NCBI RefSeq assembly: GCF_902726565.1
Contig: NZ_CACVAF010000001.1
Span: forward strand, 434,001 to 498,000
Origin: Yersinia vastinensis
GTDB lineage: Bacteria > Pseudomonadota > Gammaproteobacteria > Enterobacterales > Enterobacteriaceae
DNA length: 64,000 nt
Direction: 5' to 3'
Part shown: positions 37,767-46,899 of the stretch, in pieces
How positions within the stretch are numbered: the first letter of the stretch is position 1
Layout of the letters: each line of letters starts with the position of its first letter
The notes under the pieces: generated by a model
Databases searched by the model: none
Seen by the model: only the letters and a program-made list of their open reading frames with translations
What the model was told of the DNA's origin: nothing
Translations under genes and position numbers: made by a program

Positions 37767-37843
37767 GATGAAGAGTCGAAACGCCAGAAAGCAAAAAACC
37801 AGCTGTTAAGCTGGTTTCTCTAAAGATGGTGCCCGGACTCGGA
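37767..37843. repeat. Second copy of the 77-bp repeat, overlapping tRNA-Phe 3' end
   Basis: Matches 37605-37681 with two mismatches. It includes the tRNA 3' end with CCA and its terminator. The 85 bases between the copies hold no gene but are GC-rich and unlike the flanks. Confidence 0.85.
37793..37817 (-). terminator. Terminator of tRNA-Phe
   Basis: Stem AAACCAGCT / AGCTGGTTT with a 4-base loop and a T run on the reverse strand, 10 bases after the tRNA CCA end. An almost identical hairpin lies in the upstream repeat copy. Confidence 0.88.
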
Positions 37844-37902
37844 ATCGAACCAAGGACACGGGGATTTTCAATCCCCTGCTCTACCGACTGAGCTATCCGG
37901 GC
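37827..37902 (-). tRNA. tRNA-Phe (anticodon GAA)
   Basis: The reverse strand reads GCCCGGATAGCTCAGTCGG at the 5' end, the anticodon arm GGGGATTGAAAATCCCC with GAA, the T arm TTCGATT and the acceptor TCCGGGCACCA with encoded CCA; 76 bases. It is the same as enteric tRNA-Phe, and it sits upstream of speC, where E. coli has pheV, a known island insertion site. Confidence 0.97.
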
Positions 37903-38233
37903 AACGGGGCGCATTAAACCGTATTGGCGTTAAATCGTCAATGAGTTTCTCATATATTGGCGATCGGTTGCTCTCTTTTCACGCAAAAATAGCTAAAAAT
38001 CGGTTGGCGTGGTTATTTTTGTCGCAAAATTCAAAGTTTCATCTACTTGATTTATCGATTTTTTATTTTTTAGCACGTTAGATAACAATAGCTTAGATAT
38101 TCACTAAATATGCATTTTTATTGAATTCTAAGGGTTGAATCACCTTCGGAAACATGTAATTATTGCGCAAATTTAGCGTTACTATTCATTCCTCTAGTCC
38201 ATATTATTTCGAGAATTTAAGCAGGAGGCGGTT

Positions 38234-38329
38234 ATGACAGTTTTACACTATTCAATGCATATCAAGCGCTTCTGGTGTCATTTCCTCAGTGTTATTTCTG
38301 CTAAGTCTCTTATCCCCTCCATGCGGTAA
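38234..38329 (+). CDS. Candidate leader peptide upstream of speC
   Basis: 31-codon frame starting ATG at 38234 with a near-perfect ribosome site (AGGAGG) 5 bases upstream, ending TAA. The product begins MTVLHYSMHIKRFWCHF. It precedes the speC start by 240 bases. E. coli speF has a 34-residue ornithine-sensing leader peptide (SpeFL) containing HIRR; HIKR here is a faint likeness, but the SpeFL effector part is absent. Coding is inferred from the strong ribosome site and position only. Confidence 0.45.
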   Translation: MTVLHYSMHIKRFWCHFLSVISAKSLIPSMR

Positions 38330-38380
38330 GGCTATCTGTTGCTCACTGTTAGGCATTATTAAAAATAGAGCCAATTCTCT

Positions 38381-38418
38381 GATTTTACTGATGTCTATTG
38401 GTTGATGCTGAAACCAAT
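38381..38418 (+). promoter_or_regulatory. Mutually exclusive hairpins in the speC leader
   Basis: The segment ATTGGTT (38397-38403) can pair with AACCAAT downstream (38412-38418) or with CCAAT upstream (38381-38385). Two competing hairpins between a short frame and the main gene are what an attenuator or antiterminator looks like. The stems are only 5-7 bp, so this is tentative. Confidence 0.35.
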
Positions 38419-38569
38419 TCACTCATTAATTCTGGCTTTTCTTTTGCCCCGAGAAAGTGCGCGTTAAAGATATCAATTTGCCGGCATCACATAAGTTTTC
38501 CAATATTGTGTGATGTCATCTATATGCCAAAGTGGCAGCCTCATACCTGACCGTTTGAGAGTAAGTGAT

Positions 38570-40732
38570 ATGACACAGTTAAAAATTGCAACGAGTGCTC
38601 GTTTGGCTTCTTATGTAGAAAGTCAGCGAGGGATGGTATACCTCAATCAGACCGATTTTACTGACGTTGCCGCCGTGGTTATGTCGGTTGAAGATGCGAA
38701 TGCCGGTCTATTGGCAAAACTGAATGATTTAGGCTTTGCTATTCCTACTTTTGTTGCTGTCACCGCAGAACAGACAGTATCTGCGGATTTTTTGCCCCTG
38801 ATTAAAGGTGTCATCACTCTCGGCGAAGCCAATAAAGCTTTTTACAATGCACAGGTAGAAGCCGCTGCTAGTGAATATCAAAAGAATCTATTACCGCCTT
38901 TTTTCTCAACATTGAAAAAATATGTTGAGATGCAAAATTCGACTTTTGCATGCCCGGGGCACCAAGGCGGTGAGTTTTTCCGTAAACATCCGGCCGGTCG
39001 TCAATTTTTTGAATTCTATGGCGAGACTATTTTCCGTTCAGATATGTGCAACGCCGATGTCAAATTGGGTGATTTGCTGATTCATGAAGGGGCAGCGAAA
39101 GAGGCACAAAAATATGCAGCAAAGGTCTTCAATGCGGATAAAACCTATTTTGTTCTGAATGGAACTTCATCGGCCAACAAAGTTGTCACCAACGCCTTAT
39201 TAACCCGCGGTGATTTGGTATTGTTCGATCGTAATAACCATAAATCCAACCATCATGGTGCGCTGATTCAAGCTGGCGCAACCCCTGTCTATCTAGAAAC
39301 AGCCCGCAATCCGTTTGGTTTTATTGGTGGGATTGATGCTCATTGTTTTGATGAGCGTTATTTGCGTCAACAGTTGCGAGAAGTTGCACCTGAACGTGCA
39401 GATGATGTTCGACCATTTCGGCTGGCTATCATCCAATTAGGCACCTATGACGGTACGGTATATAACGCCCGTCAGGTGGTTGATAGTATTGGTCATTTAT
39501 GTGACTACATTTTGTTTGATTCTGCATGGGTAGGTTACGAGCAATTTATTCCTATGATGAAGGATTTCTCGCCACTACTATTGGAATTGAATGAAAATGA
39601 TCCTGGGATTATTGTGACTCAGTCAGTGCATAAGCAGCAGGCTGGTTTTTCACAGACCTCACAGGTACACAAAAAAGATAATCACATTAAAGGGCAAAAA
39701 CGTCACTGTAACCATAAGCGCTTTAATAATGCGTTTATGTTGCATGCGTCGACCAGTCCATTTTATCCATTATTTGCGGCACTGGATGTTAATGCCAAAA
39801 TACATTCCGGTGACAGTGGACGCCGCATGTGGATGGACTGCGTAAAATTGGGTATCGAGACTCGGAAGTTATTATTAGAGCGCTGTTCAATGTTACGGCC
39901 ATTTATTCCACCGCTCGTGGATGGTCAGAATTGGCAAGACTACGATACTGAGATTATTGCTAATGATGCTCGTTTCTTTAATTTTGTACCTAATGAGCGT
40001 TGGCACGGATTTGAAGGGTATAACCAAGATCAGTATTTGGTCGATCCTTGTAAGTTGTTGCTGACGACGCCGGGCATCGATGCCAGCAGTGGCCAATATA
40101 CTGAGTTTGGCGTGCCGGCGGCAATATTGGCGACCTTCTTGCGTGAGAATGGTATTGTGCCGGAAAAATGCGATCTTAATTCGATCCTGTTCCTACTGAC
40201 TCCGGCAGAAAATCCAGCCAAAATGACTCATCTGGTTGATATGTTAGTGCAATTTGAGCGCTATCTTGAGCAAGACGCACTGTTGTGTGATGTATTGCCG
40301 ACAATATATCGGAAGAATGAAGAGCGTTATCGTGGCTATACCCTGCGTCAGTTATGCCAAGAAATGCATGACTTATATGTCAGCTATGATGTTAAGCAAT
40401 TACAAAAGGATATGTTCCGCAAAGCCAGCTTCCCGAAAATTGTTATGAACCCGCAGGATGCCAATATCCAGTTTGTCCGCGACAATATTGAATTAATTCC
40501 TATTGCTGAAGCGGAAGGGCGCATTGCTGCCGAAGGAGCATTGCCTTATCCACCAGGAGTGCTGTGTGTGGTGCCAGGTGAAGTATGGGGCGGGGCGGTG
40601 CAACGATACTTTCTGGCGTTGGAAGAAGGCATAAACTTATTACCGGGCTTCTCTCCTGAATTACAGGGCGTTTATATCGAAAAAGGCGATGTGGAGTGGC
40701 GTCGTATCTTTGGTTATGTCATTACTCAGTGA
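38570..40732 (+). CDS. speC: Ornithine decarboxylase SpeC
   Basis: 720 residues from ATG 38570 (MTQLKIATSARL, ribosome site GAGAGTAAG); a 20-codon in-frame extension upstream is not supported. PLP-dependent enzyme making putrescine and CO2 from ornithine. The lysine that binds PLP lies in TQSVHKQQAGFSQTSQ; FDSAWVGYEQFIPMM and STSPFYPLFAALDVNA are family landmarks. The order N-terminal wing, PLP core, C-terminal domain is complete. Some stretches recall inducible SpeF, but the middle and the locus (tRNA-Phe to mltC) fit SpeC, and no potE follows. Confidence 0.95.
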   Translation: MTQLKIATSARLASYVESQRGMVYLNQTDFTDVAAVVMSVEDANAGLLAKLNDLGFAIPTFVAVTAEQTVSADFLPLIKGVITLGEANKAFYNAQVEAAASEYQKNLLPPFFSTLKKYVEMQNSTFACPGHQGGEFFRKHPAGRQFFEFYGETIFRSDMCNADVKLGDLLIHEGAAKEAQKYAAKVFNADKTYFVLNGTSSANKVVTNALLTRGDLVLFDRNNHKSNHHGALIQAGATPVYLETARNPFGFIGGIDAHCFDERYLRQQLREVAPERADDVRPFRLAIIQLGTYDGTVYNARQVVDSIGHLCDYILFDSAWVGYEQFIPMMKDFSPLLLELNENDPGIIVTQSVHKQQAGFSQTSQVHKKDNHIKGQKRHCNHKRFNNAFMLHASTSPFYPLFAALDVNAKIHSGDSGRRMWMDCVKLGIETRKLLLERCSMLRPFIPPLVDGQNWQDYDTEIIANDARFFNFVPNERWHGFEGYNQDQYLVDPCKLLLTTPGIDASSGQYTEFGVPAAILATFLRENGIVPEKCDLNSILFLLTPAENPAKMTHLVDMLVQFERYLEQDALLCDVLPTIYRKNEERYRGYTLRQLCQEMHDLYVSYDVKQLQKDMFRKASFPKIVMNPQDANIQFVRDNIELIPIAEAEGRIAAEGALPYPPGVLCVVPGEVWGGAVQRYFLALEEGINLLPGFSPELQGVYIEKGDVEWRRIFGYVITQ

Positions 40733-40755
40733 TCCGAGTTCTGAATTAATGAGAA

Positions 40756-40780
40756 GCAGCCGATGAAAGTGGTCGGCTGC
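40756..40780 (+). terminator. Hairpin after speC
   Basis: 8-bp stem GCAGCCGA / TCGGCTGC with a 9-base loop, 23 bases after the stop. No T run follows, so it may be a stabilising hairpin rather than an intrinsic terminator. Confidence 0.45.
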
Positions 40781-40826
40781 CTAAAAATGAATCGATTATT
40801 ATAATTTAAGCAAAATGTTAGGCTGG

Positions 40827-41576
40827 TTAGTAGCCGAAATAGCGCGCTAACAAAACAGTGCCGGAAACCAGCAATAAGATATTTATTAGGCGGATGAGTT
40901 GGTCGCGGTTGATCCCCAAACTGATTTTATTAGCAATAATCAATCCGATTAACATCCCCGGCGCCAGCAGTAGCACCATCCATAAAATCGAAAGGTCCAT
41001 ATAGACCCCTGCCAGAGCAAATAAAATGACTCTAGTTAATGTGCTTAGACCAATAAGTGTTGTTTGAGTAATCCGTAGATTATCTTTACTGGCAATCCGC
41101 CCAGATAAATAAATGGCATAGATAAACCCACCACTGCCAAATAATGCACTGAAAATACCACCAACTAAACCGAAAGGAATGGCAGCAATTGGCTTGAATT
41201 GCCCTTGGGGTTTGCGCCGACTCAGTGCGTAAATTGCATACAGGATGACAAATATACCCAATGCTAAGAGCAAAATATCGGGCCGGGTACGTAGCAATAC
41301 TGTTGCACCAATCAGACTTCCTATAATCATCAAGGGCACCAGCCGCTTAAGTTCAGCCATCTCCGCATGGCGACTATGGCGTGCCACATTGGTAATTGCG
41401 GCAAACATATCGACAATTGCCAGCAATGGGACAATTTTAGCCACGGGAATAAATAGTGCTAACACCGGGCTAGCAATCAATGCAGAGCCAAATCCAGTGA
41501 GGCCAAAAATAGTATAGGCGATGACCATGGTAGAGAAGATGGCCGCCATTTCAAAAACGGTAAGTCCAAAGTCCAT
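40827..41576 (-). CDS. TauE/SafE-family membrane exporter
   Basis: 249 residues, strongly hydrophobic with about eight membrane helices arranged as two similar halves (IFGLTGFGSALIASPVLAL near the start and FGLVGGIFSALFGSGGFIYA in the middle), the signature of the TauE/SafE (DUF81, UPF0721) family. Members have been linked to export of sulfite or sulfur-containing organic anions; the substrate here is not predictable. It is monocistronic, convergent with speC. Confidence 0.88.
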   Translation of the reverse strand: MDFGLTVFEMAAIFSTMVIAYTIFGLTGFGSALIASPVLALFIPVAKIVPLLAIVDMFAAITNVARHSRHAEMAELKRLVPLMIIGSLIGATVLLRTRPDILLLALGIFVILYAIYALSRRKPQGQFKPIAAIPFGLVGGIFSALFGSGGFIYAIYLSGRIASKDNLRITQTTLIGLSTLTRVILFALAGVYMDLSILWMVLLLAPGMLIGLIIANKISLGINRDQLIRLINILLLVSGTVLLARYFGY

Positions 41577-41663
41577 TTATTCAGTCTGCCAGAGATTGGG
41601 AGATAATGAGCGTTACTATAAGAGTTTTATTGAGAATGGCTGTTATTTAAATGAGCTAATAAC

Positions 41664-41693
41664 AAAAAATGGCACAGCGAACTGTGCCATTTT
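41664..41693 (-). terminator. Terminator of mltC
   Basis: Stem AAATGGCACAG / CTGTGCCATTT with loop CGAA; on the reverse strand it is followed by a T run. It lies 28 bases after the mltC stop and upstream of the TauE-like gene. Confidence 0.9.
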
Positions 41694-41720
41694 AATTTTG
41701 CTCATCCAATGCTAATAAAT

Positions 41721-42797
41721 CTAGTGGCGACGGTAACTCTTCTGTGCACTGTTCACTTTCACCAAATAACGGCGAGATTCACCGGATGGGTGTTTAGTGG
41801 TGAGTGTCTGGAAGACATCTCCTGGCGCCATATTATTAATAATATTTACTGCCTGATTTTTATCATTGGAGAAGACCCGCAATACGCTACCTGCTCCACC
41901 ATTATAAGACGTAATAACGGCATAACGCCGTGAGGTCGCATTTTGAATGCCGCCTAAATAGGTGTTTTGCAAGATAGCCAGATACGCCGTGCCAGCATCG
42001 ATATTATTTGCAGGATCAAACAGATAGCTGCGGCTTGGTTGGCCACTTTTACCTTTGAGTTTAAAGACATCTCGCCCGGCAGTATGCTGAACAACCTGCA
42101 TCAGACCCAGTGCATCCGAGCCACTTACAGCATATGGGTTGAAGCTTGATTCTGTTTGCATAATTGCCAGAATTAATGACTCTTCCACGCCATATCTTTC
42201 GGCAGATTGACGAACCAATGGTAGATATTTGTGAGCACGTTTATCCAAATGGTTCGGCACTAATTGCAACGTAACCGACCAGATAACATGCAAACCAGAT
42301 GTGCGTTTTTGCATTTTGGTTTGCAATAAATAATCGGCAAAATGCGCTGCGCGCCATTCCCAACGAATGGGTTGGCCGTTGTTATCCAGTACCTGTCCGT
42401 AAAGGAACGGTTCTTTACTGATCTGGATATCGTTAGCATCAGAATAGAGGTCGATTGAGCCGGGGTCATCGCCCATCAATAATGTGGTAATAATTGCCTG
42501 ACGTAAGTGAGCTGCCGGATCGGTCGTGGCAATGGTTTCAACTGTAATCGTACCGGCATCAAAGTTGATATGACTGCGGGTTTGATATTGGTCCGTATAC
42601 TTAACGTAATCCTTTGGACCCGCAATTAAGACTTCTTTTAATCCCCAAATATTCTCAATGTTATGGGCAAATTGGCCCATTAAAATCTCAAAACCGTTAG
42701 TGTCTTTGATAAAGGCTTCGTTTTCTGCCTGATTTTTATTGCCTGAGCAAGACACTAATAAGGGTGCGATTACCAGCAAAGCTAAAATTTTCTTCAT
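41721..42797 (-). CDS. mltC: Membrane-bound lytic murein transglycosylase C
   Basis: 358 residues from ATG 42797, which gives a lipoprotein signal ([19 protein letters not shown], lipobox LVSC); the 15 codons upstream are not part of a normal signal. Cleaves peptidoglycan to 1,6-anhydromuropeptides at the outer membrane. The SLT domain has its catalytic glutamate in [19 protein letters not shown] and the [14 protein letters not shown] and [14 protein letters not shown] motifs. Last gene of mutY-yggX-mltC. Confidence 0.97.
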   Translation of the reverse strand: MKKILALLVIAPLLVSCSGNKNQAENEAFIKDTNGFEILMGQFAHNIENIWGLKEVLIAGPKDYVKYTDQYQTRSHINFDAGTITVETIATTDPAAHLRQAIITTLLMGDDPGSIDLYSDANDIQISKEPFLYGQVLDNNGQPIRWEWRAAHFADYLLQTKMQKRTSGLHVIWSVTLQLVPNHLDKRAHKYLPLVRQSAERYGVEESLILAIMQTESSFNPYAVSGSDALGLMQVVQHTAGRDVFKLKGKSGQPSRSYLFDPANNIDAGTAYLAILQNTYLGGIQNATSRRYAVITSYNGGAGSVLRVFSNDKNQAVNIINNMAPGDVFQTLTTKHPSGESRRYLVKVNSAQKSYRRH

Positions 42798-42823
42798 CTT
42801 ACAAGCCATATATTGATGAAAAA

Positions 42824-42881
42824 TATCCCCGCTATACTTCAAGTCGCCAGCCTTCCTGCGATTTGAAGTATTTAGGGGATA
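42824..42881. repeat. Interrupted palindrome between yggX and mltC
   Basis: Outer arms TATCCCC / GGGGATA and inner arms ACTTCAA / TTGAAGT around a short GC-rich centre. It looks like one of the small palindromic intergenic repeats common in Yersinia. It lies inside the operon transcript, where it could affect mRNA stability. Confidence 0.6.
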
Positions 42882-42908
42882 ACAGTGGGGTCAATAGATC
42901 CCAAGTGG

Positions 42909-43181
42909 TTACTGACTTGGAGGTGTGTAACCTTCAATATGAACATCCTGCCCCTCGAACAAGAAATTAACCATCTCTTGTTCTAGCAATTTACGGTCTT
43001 CGACATTCATCATGCTGAGTTTTTTCTCATTAATCAGCATGGTTTGTTTCGCTATCCATTGTGACCAAGCTTCTTTTGAGATTTCGTTATAAATACGTTT
43101 GCCAATCTCACCCGGATACAACTGAAAATCTTGCCCTTCAGCATCCTTCTTTAAAAACGTGCAAAAAATCGTTCTGCTCAT
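42909..43181 (-). CDS. yggX: Fe(II)-trafficking protein YggX
   Basis: 90 residues. Starts [19 protein letters not shown], with the conserved Cys7, and [20 protein letters not shown]; this is the standard YggX sequence. It helps protect iron-sulfur enzymes from oxidative damage in E. coli and Salmonella. It lies 56 bases after mutY, whose product is an Fe-S enzyme. Confidence 0.97.
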   Translation of the reverse strand: MSRTIFCTFLKKDAEGQDFQLYPGEIGKRIYNEISKEAWSQWIAKQTMLINEKKLSMMNVEDRKLLEQEMVNFLFEGQDVHIEGYTPPSQ

Positions 43182-43237
43182 GCTAAATCCTCTCCAAATA
43201 AAGCTGTTTGGGTAGATGGTTGGGTGTGCCCCGTTGA

Positions 43238-44293
43238 TTACTTTGCTAGCTGCTGTTTTGCTAATTGATGTAATAAACGCTCAACTGGGGCGGCCAATCC
43301 TACCGACTGTGGCTGTGCTAAGTTATACCAGAGACCCGCGCCATCATCCATGCATCCACGGTTTGATGCAGTATCCAACCACATAGGGACAATATCCAAA
43401 TGGAAGTGACTGAAGGTGTGACGAAAAGCGGTTAGCTGCTGCAAACTGTCTGACGCGATACCCCGTTGCTGTATCCAATTATTCAGTTCTTCTTGTTCCG
43501 CAAATTGCGGAAAACAAAATAGCCCACCCCATAACCCTACGGGAGGGCGCTGTTCCAGCCATACTTGAGCATCATTTTGCAGCAAAAGAAAATAGGCTGT
43601 TTTCTCTGGTATCGTCTGCTTGGGCTTTTTCCCAGGATAGCGCGCCCAGCTATGATTGGCATAAGCAACACAGCCAGTATTCAAGGGACAAAGTTCGCAT
43701 TTAGGTTTCGAACGGGTACAAACAATCGCGCCTAAATCCATCATCGCCTGATTAAATTGGCCCACACCTTTGGCGGGAGTGACATCTTCACTGATTTGCC
43801 ACAAGCGGCTTTCGACCTCTTTTTTACCGGGCCACCCTTCAACGGCATAGCAACGTGCTAATACTCGCTTCACATTGCCGTCTAAAATAGGAAAATGTTG
43901 CCCCAAAGAGAGCGATAAAATCGCCCCAGCGGTAGAGCGGCCAATTCCGGGGAGCGCAAGTATTTCGTCAAACGTAGTCGGGAATTCCCCCTGATGGCGT
44001 TCAACCACGGTTTGGGCTGCTTTATGCAGGTTTCTGGCACGAGCGTAGTAGCCTAATCCCGTCCATAAATGCAAAACTTCATCCAGCGATGCGGCGGCCA
44101 GAGCACGAATATCAGGGAAATGCTGCATAAAACGCTGGAAATAGGGAATGACTGTCGCAACCTGTGTTTGTTGCAACATCACTTCTGATAGCCAGACTTG
44201 GTAAGGCGTTTTATCCAACTGCCATGGCAGTGTTTTGCGACCAAAGCGTTGGTACCACTCCAGTACCACGTGCGCGAATTGTTGCGCTTGCAT
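43238..44293 (-). CDS. mutY: Adenine DNA glycosylase MutY
   Basis: 351 residues from the second of two tandem ATGs (MQAQQF, as in E. coli). Removes adenine mispaired with 8-oxoguanine. The catalytic glutamate lies in [14 protein letters not shown], the helix-hairpin-helix in [15 protein letters not shown] and the catalytic Asp in [12 protein letters not shown]. The 4Fe-4S cluster ligands follow the pattern C-x6-C-x2-C-x5-C in [17 protein letters not shown]. The C-terminal NUDIX-like domain that recognises 8-oxoguanine is complete. Confidence 0.97.
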   Translation of the reverse strand: MQAQQFAHVVLEWYQRFGRKTLPWQLDKTPYQVWLSEVMLQQTQVATVIPYFQRFMQHFPDIRALAAASLDEVLHLWTGLGYYARARNLHKAAQTVVERHQGEFPTTFDEILALPGIGRSTAGAILSLSLGQHFPILDGNVKRVLARCYAVEGWPGKKEVESRLWQISEDVTPAKGVGQFNQAMMDLGAIVCTRSKPKCELCPLNTGCVAYANHSWARYPGKKPKQTIPEKTAYFLLLQNDAQVWLEQRPPVGLWGGLFCFPQFAEQEELNNWIQQRGIASDSLQQLTAFRHTFSHFHLDIVPMWLDTASNRGCMDDGAGLWYNLAQPQSVGLAAPVERLLHQLAKQQLAK

Positions 44294-44390
44294 CATAAGC
44301 AGGTATCGATATCCGGCAGATAAATAAATGAGGGCTGGATTGCAGCATAGAGTTTAGTGGCTGTAAACCGGAACTTTCCGCCTTTCCCCT

Positions 44391-44461
44391 TTGTATTTGG
44401 CACCACAGCGGTGTTAGCGGCGCTCACTCGCCCGAATCACTTACCTCAGTAAGCTCATCGG
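44391..44461. repeat. ERIC-like repeat, copy 1
   Basis: 71 bases identical to 44512-44582. The core (GAATCACTTACCTCAGTAAG) and the adjoining GGCGCTCACTCG resemble the ERIC family repeats known to be numerous in Yersinia. Lies in the 432-base divergent mutY-trmB gap, which otherwise holds no gene. Confidence 0.75.
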
Positions 44462-44511
44462 GACTCATTCGTTTGCTGCCTTGCTGTGATACCAACTACT
44501 TCGGGGAATTT

Positions 44512-44582
44512 TTGTATTTGGCACCACAGCGGTGTTAGCGGCGCTCACTCGCCCGAATCACTTACCTCAGTAAGCTCATCGG
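44512..44582. repeat. ERIC-like repeat, copy 2
   Basis: Perfect 71-base direct copy of 44391-44461, 121 bases downstream, followed by a degenerate third piece (GCGCTCACTCGCCTGAATCG) to about 44602. It lies about 145 bases before the trmB start. Confidence 0.75.
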
Positions 44583-44725
44583 CGCTCACTCGCCTGAATC
44601 GCTAATATTAGGGATATATAGGATATTTACAGCTTAATTTTGTACTTATGACGTCCATAGTTGATAAACTGGCGTATCTTTGCATAATGCGCGTTCACAT
44701 CCGCAACCAACAGACAGAAAGCACC

Positions 44726-45445
44726 ATGATAAATGACGTCATATCCCCGGAATTTGATGAAAATGGCCGTGCCATGCGGCGTATTCGTAGTTTTGTTCGC
44801 CGTCAGGGGCGCCTGACCAAGGGCCAACAACAGGCGCTCGATAACTACTGGCCGGTGATGGGCGTAGAATATCAGGCGACCCCTGTTGATTTAACTGCAT
44901 TATTTGGCCGTGAAGCGCCGGTTGTATTAGAGATCGGATTTGGTATGGGAACTTCGCTGGTGGCTATGGCCGCCAATAATCCACAGCAGAACTTTCTGGG
45001 AATAGAAGTTCACTCTCCAGGTGTCGGCGCTTGTCTTGGCTCGGCCCATGAAGCGGGGCTGAGTAACTTGAGAGTGATGTGCCATGATGCGGTCGAAGTG
45101 TTGGAAAATATGATCCCGGATGCATCGTTGGACATGGTTCAGCTGTTTTTCCCTGACCCATGGCACAAAGCACGCCATAATAAACGTCGTATCGTTCAGG
45201 CTCCTTTTGTCGAATTAGTAAAAAGTAAATTAAAAGTGGGTGGCGTGTTCCATATGGCGACCGACTGGCAGCATTATGCGGAACATATGTTGGAGGTGAT
45301 GTCAGGTGCGAACGGATACCGCAACCTGTCTGAACAGAATGATTATGTTCCTCGTCCGGACTCACGTCCGCTGACAAAATTTGAATTACGTGGCCAGCGT
45401 CTGGGACATGGCGTTTGGGATCTGATGTTTGAGAGGAAAGAATAA
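44726..45445 (+). CDS. trmB: tRNA (guanine-N7)-methyltransferase TrmB
   Basis: 239 residues from ATG 44726, equal to E. coli TrmB; 26 further in-frame codons upstream are not supported. Makes m7G46 in tRNA. SAM-binding motif [15 protein letters not shown], the catalytic region [16 protein letters not shown] and the C-terminal [19 protein letters not shown] are present. The stop overlaps the yggL start. Confidence 0.97.
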   Translation: MINDVISPEFDENGRAMRRIRSFVRRQGRLTKGQQQALDNYWPVMGVEYQATPVDLTALFGREAPVVLEIGFGMGTSLVAMAANNPQQNFLGIEVHSPGVGACLGSAHEAGLSNLRVMCHDAVEVLENMIPDASLDMVQLFFPDPWHKARHNKRRIVQAPFVELVKSKLKVGGVFHMATDWQHYAEHMLEVMSGANGYRNLSEQNDYVPRPDSRPLTKFELRGQRLGHGVWDLMFERKE

Positions 45446-45771
45446 TGGCTAAGAATCGTAGTCGTCGTTTACGCAAAAAGATGCATATCGATGAGTTTCA
45501 GGAGTTAGGTTTTTCTGTGCAGTGGACCTTCCCTGAAGGGACCAGCGTTGAAGTGATTGATAAAACTGTCGATGATTTTATCGATGAAGTTATTGAAGCA
45601 AACGGTCTGGCATTTGATGGCAGTGGCTATATGCAGTGGGAAGGTCTGATTTGTCTGCAAGAGATCGGCCATTGTACCGATGAACACCGTGAGTTGGTGA
45701 CCAAATGGCTGGAAGCCCGCAAAATGAAAAATGTAGAAACCACTGAGCTATTTGATATTTGGTGGGATTGA
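45445..45771 (+). CDS. yggL: YggL family protein (DUF469)
   Basis: 108 residues, identical length to E. coli YggL; starts [20 protein letters not shown] and ends ETTELFDIWWD. A small conserved gammaproteobacterial protein; ribosome association has been reported for the family. Its function is not settled. Overlaps trmB, so it is co-translated with it. Confidence 0.94.
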   Translation: MAKNRSRRLRKKMHIDEFQELGFSVQWTFPEGTSVEVIDKTVDDFIDEVIEANGLAFDGSGYMQWEGLICLQEIGHCTDEHRELVTKWLEARKMKNVETTELFDIWWD

Positions 45772-45800
45772 TCTTCCGTTATGACGGCAGATAATGAATA

Positions 45801-45828
45801 AGGGCGCCTAAGCAGGCGCCTTTGTTTT
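45801..45828 (+). terminator. Terminator of trmB-yggL
   Basis: Stem GGCGCC / GGCGCC, extended by A-T and G-T pairs, with a 6-base loop and TTTGTTTTT following, 31 bases after yggL. Confidence 0.88.
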
Positions 45829-45881
45829 TATCAGGCGCAGTTAGCGAAAGCAGTTACTGGCAATTTATTGGGAGCATCGCT

Positions 45882-46808
45882 GTGGCAACAGATTTAGATA
45901 ATGCCTTGTTGGCGGATATCTTGCAGCAAGTTCGGCCGTTGATTGGTCAGGGAAAAGTGGCTGATTATATTCCCGCTTTGGCTGAGGTTTCCCCGGGCAA
46001 GCTGGGTATTGCGGTCTGCACGCTGGATGGCACCCTATTTCAGGCTGGAGATGCTGATGAACGCTTCTCTATTCAGTCGATTTCGAAAGTATTAAGTCTG
46101 ACTTTGGCTTTATCTCGTTATCCTGAGCAAGATGTGTGGCAACGGGTGGGCAAAGAACCCTCCGGCCAACCTTTTAACTCTTTGGTTCAGTTAGAATTAG
46201 AAAAGGGTAAACCGCGCAATCCTTTTATTAATCCAGGGGCGCTAGTGGTATGCGATATGCTGCAAAGCCGCCTAAGTGCTCCGAAGCAGCGGATGTTGGA
46301 AGTGGTGCGCCAACTCGTTAATGACGATAGCATCAGTTACGATTCTCGTGTGGCTCGATCGGAATTTGAACATTCCGATCGTAATGCTGCCATCGCCTAT
46401 CTGATGAAGTCTTTTGGCAATTTCAACAATGATGTGCTGACGGTGCTTCAAACCTATTTCCACTACTGTGCTATACGCATGAGCTGTGTCGAGCTGGCTC
46501 GCTGTTTTGTCTATCTGGCGAATCAGGGGCGCAGTATTGGTGAGCATGAATCATTGATTACACCAATGCAGGCGCGACAAATCAATGCGCTGATGATTAC
46601 CAGTGGCATGTATGATGGGGCGGGTGAGTTTGCCTTCCGTGTGGGTATGCCCGGCAAGTCCGGTGTCGGTGGTGGGATTATTGCCATCGTGCCCGATGAG
46701 TTGTGTATTGCGGTTTGGTCACCGGAACTAGACCGTGCAGGGAACTCTCTTGCCGGAACGGCTGCCTTAGAACTATTGGCGCAGCGGATTGGCCGCTCCA
46801 TTTTTTAG
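45882..46808 (+). CDS. glsB: Glutaminase
   Basis: 308 residues from a GTG start at 45882 (GGGAG ribosome site), equal in length to E. coli GlsB; 20 codons further upstream are open but overlap the terminator of the previous operon. Hydrolyses glutamine to glutamate and ammonia. The catalytic Ser-x-x-Lys lies in [16 protein letters not shown], and [15 protein letters not shown] and [15 protein letters not shown] are family blocks. Confidence 0.95.
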   Translation: MATDLDNALLADILQQVRPLIGQGKVADYIPALAEVSPGKLGIAVCTLDGTLFQAGDADERFSIQSISKVLSLTLALSRYPEQDVWQRVGKEPSGQPFNSLVQLELEKGKPRNPFINPGALVVCDMLQSRLSAPKQRMLEVVRQLVNDDSISYDSRVARSEFEHSDRNAAIAYLMKSFGNFNNDVLTVLQTYFHYCAIRMSCVELARCFVYLANQGRSIGEHESLITPMQARQINALMITSGMYDGAGEFAFRVGMPGKSGVGGGIIAIVPDELCIAVWSPELDRAGNSLAGTAALELLAQRIGRSIF

Positions 46809-46899
46809 GACTGCTCCCCTACGTCGGGTGGGGACTAGTACGTTATAACTAGCGATAAAGCCATAGGAATATTGTATGGCACAGTTTCTTAGGAGTCTT

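Noticed and set aside
37615..37914. Frame covering the tRNA-Phe repeats on the reverse strand
   Set aside because: It translates a tRNA gene and its duplicated 3' end; the repeated peptide is a by-product.
44964..45476. 170-codon frame antisense to trmB
   Set aside because: Overlaps a fully conserved trmB and shows no family motif.
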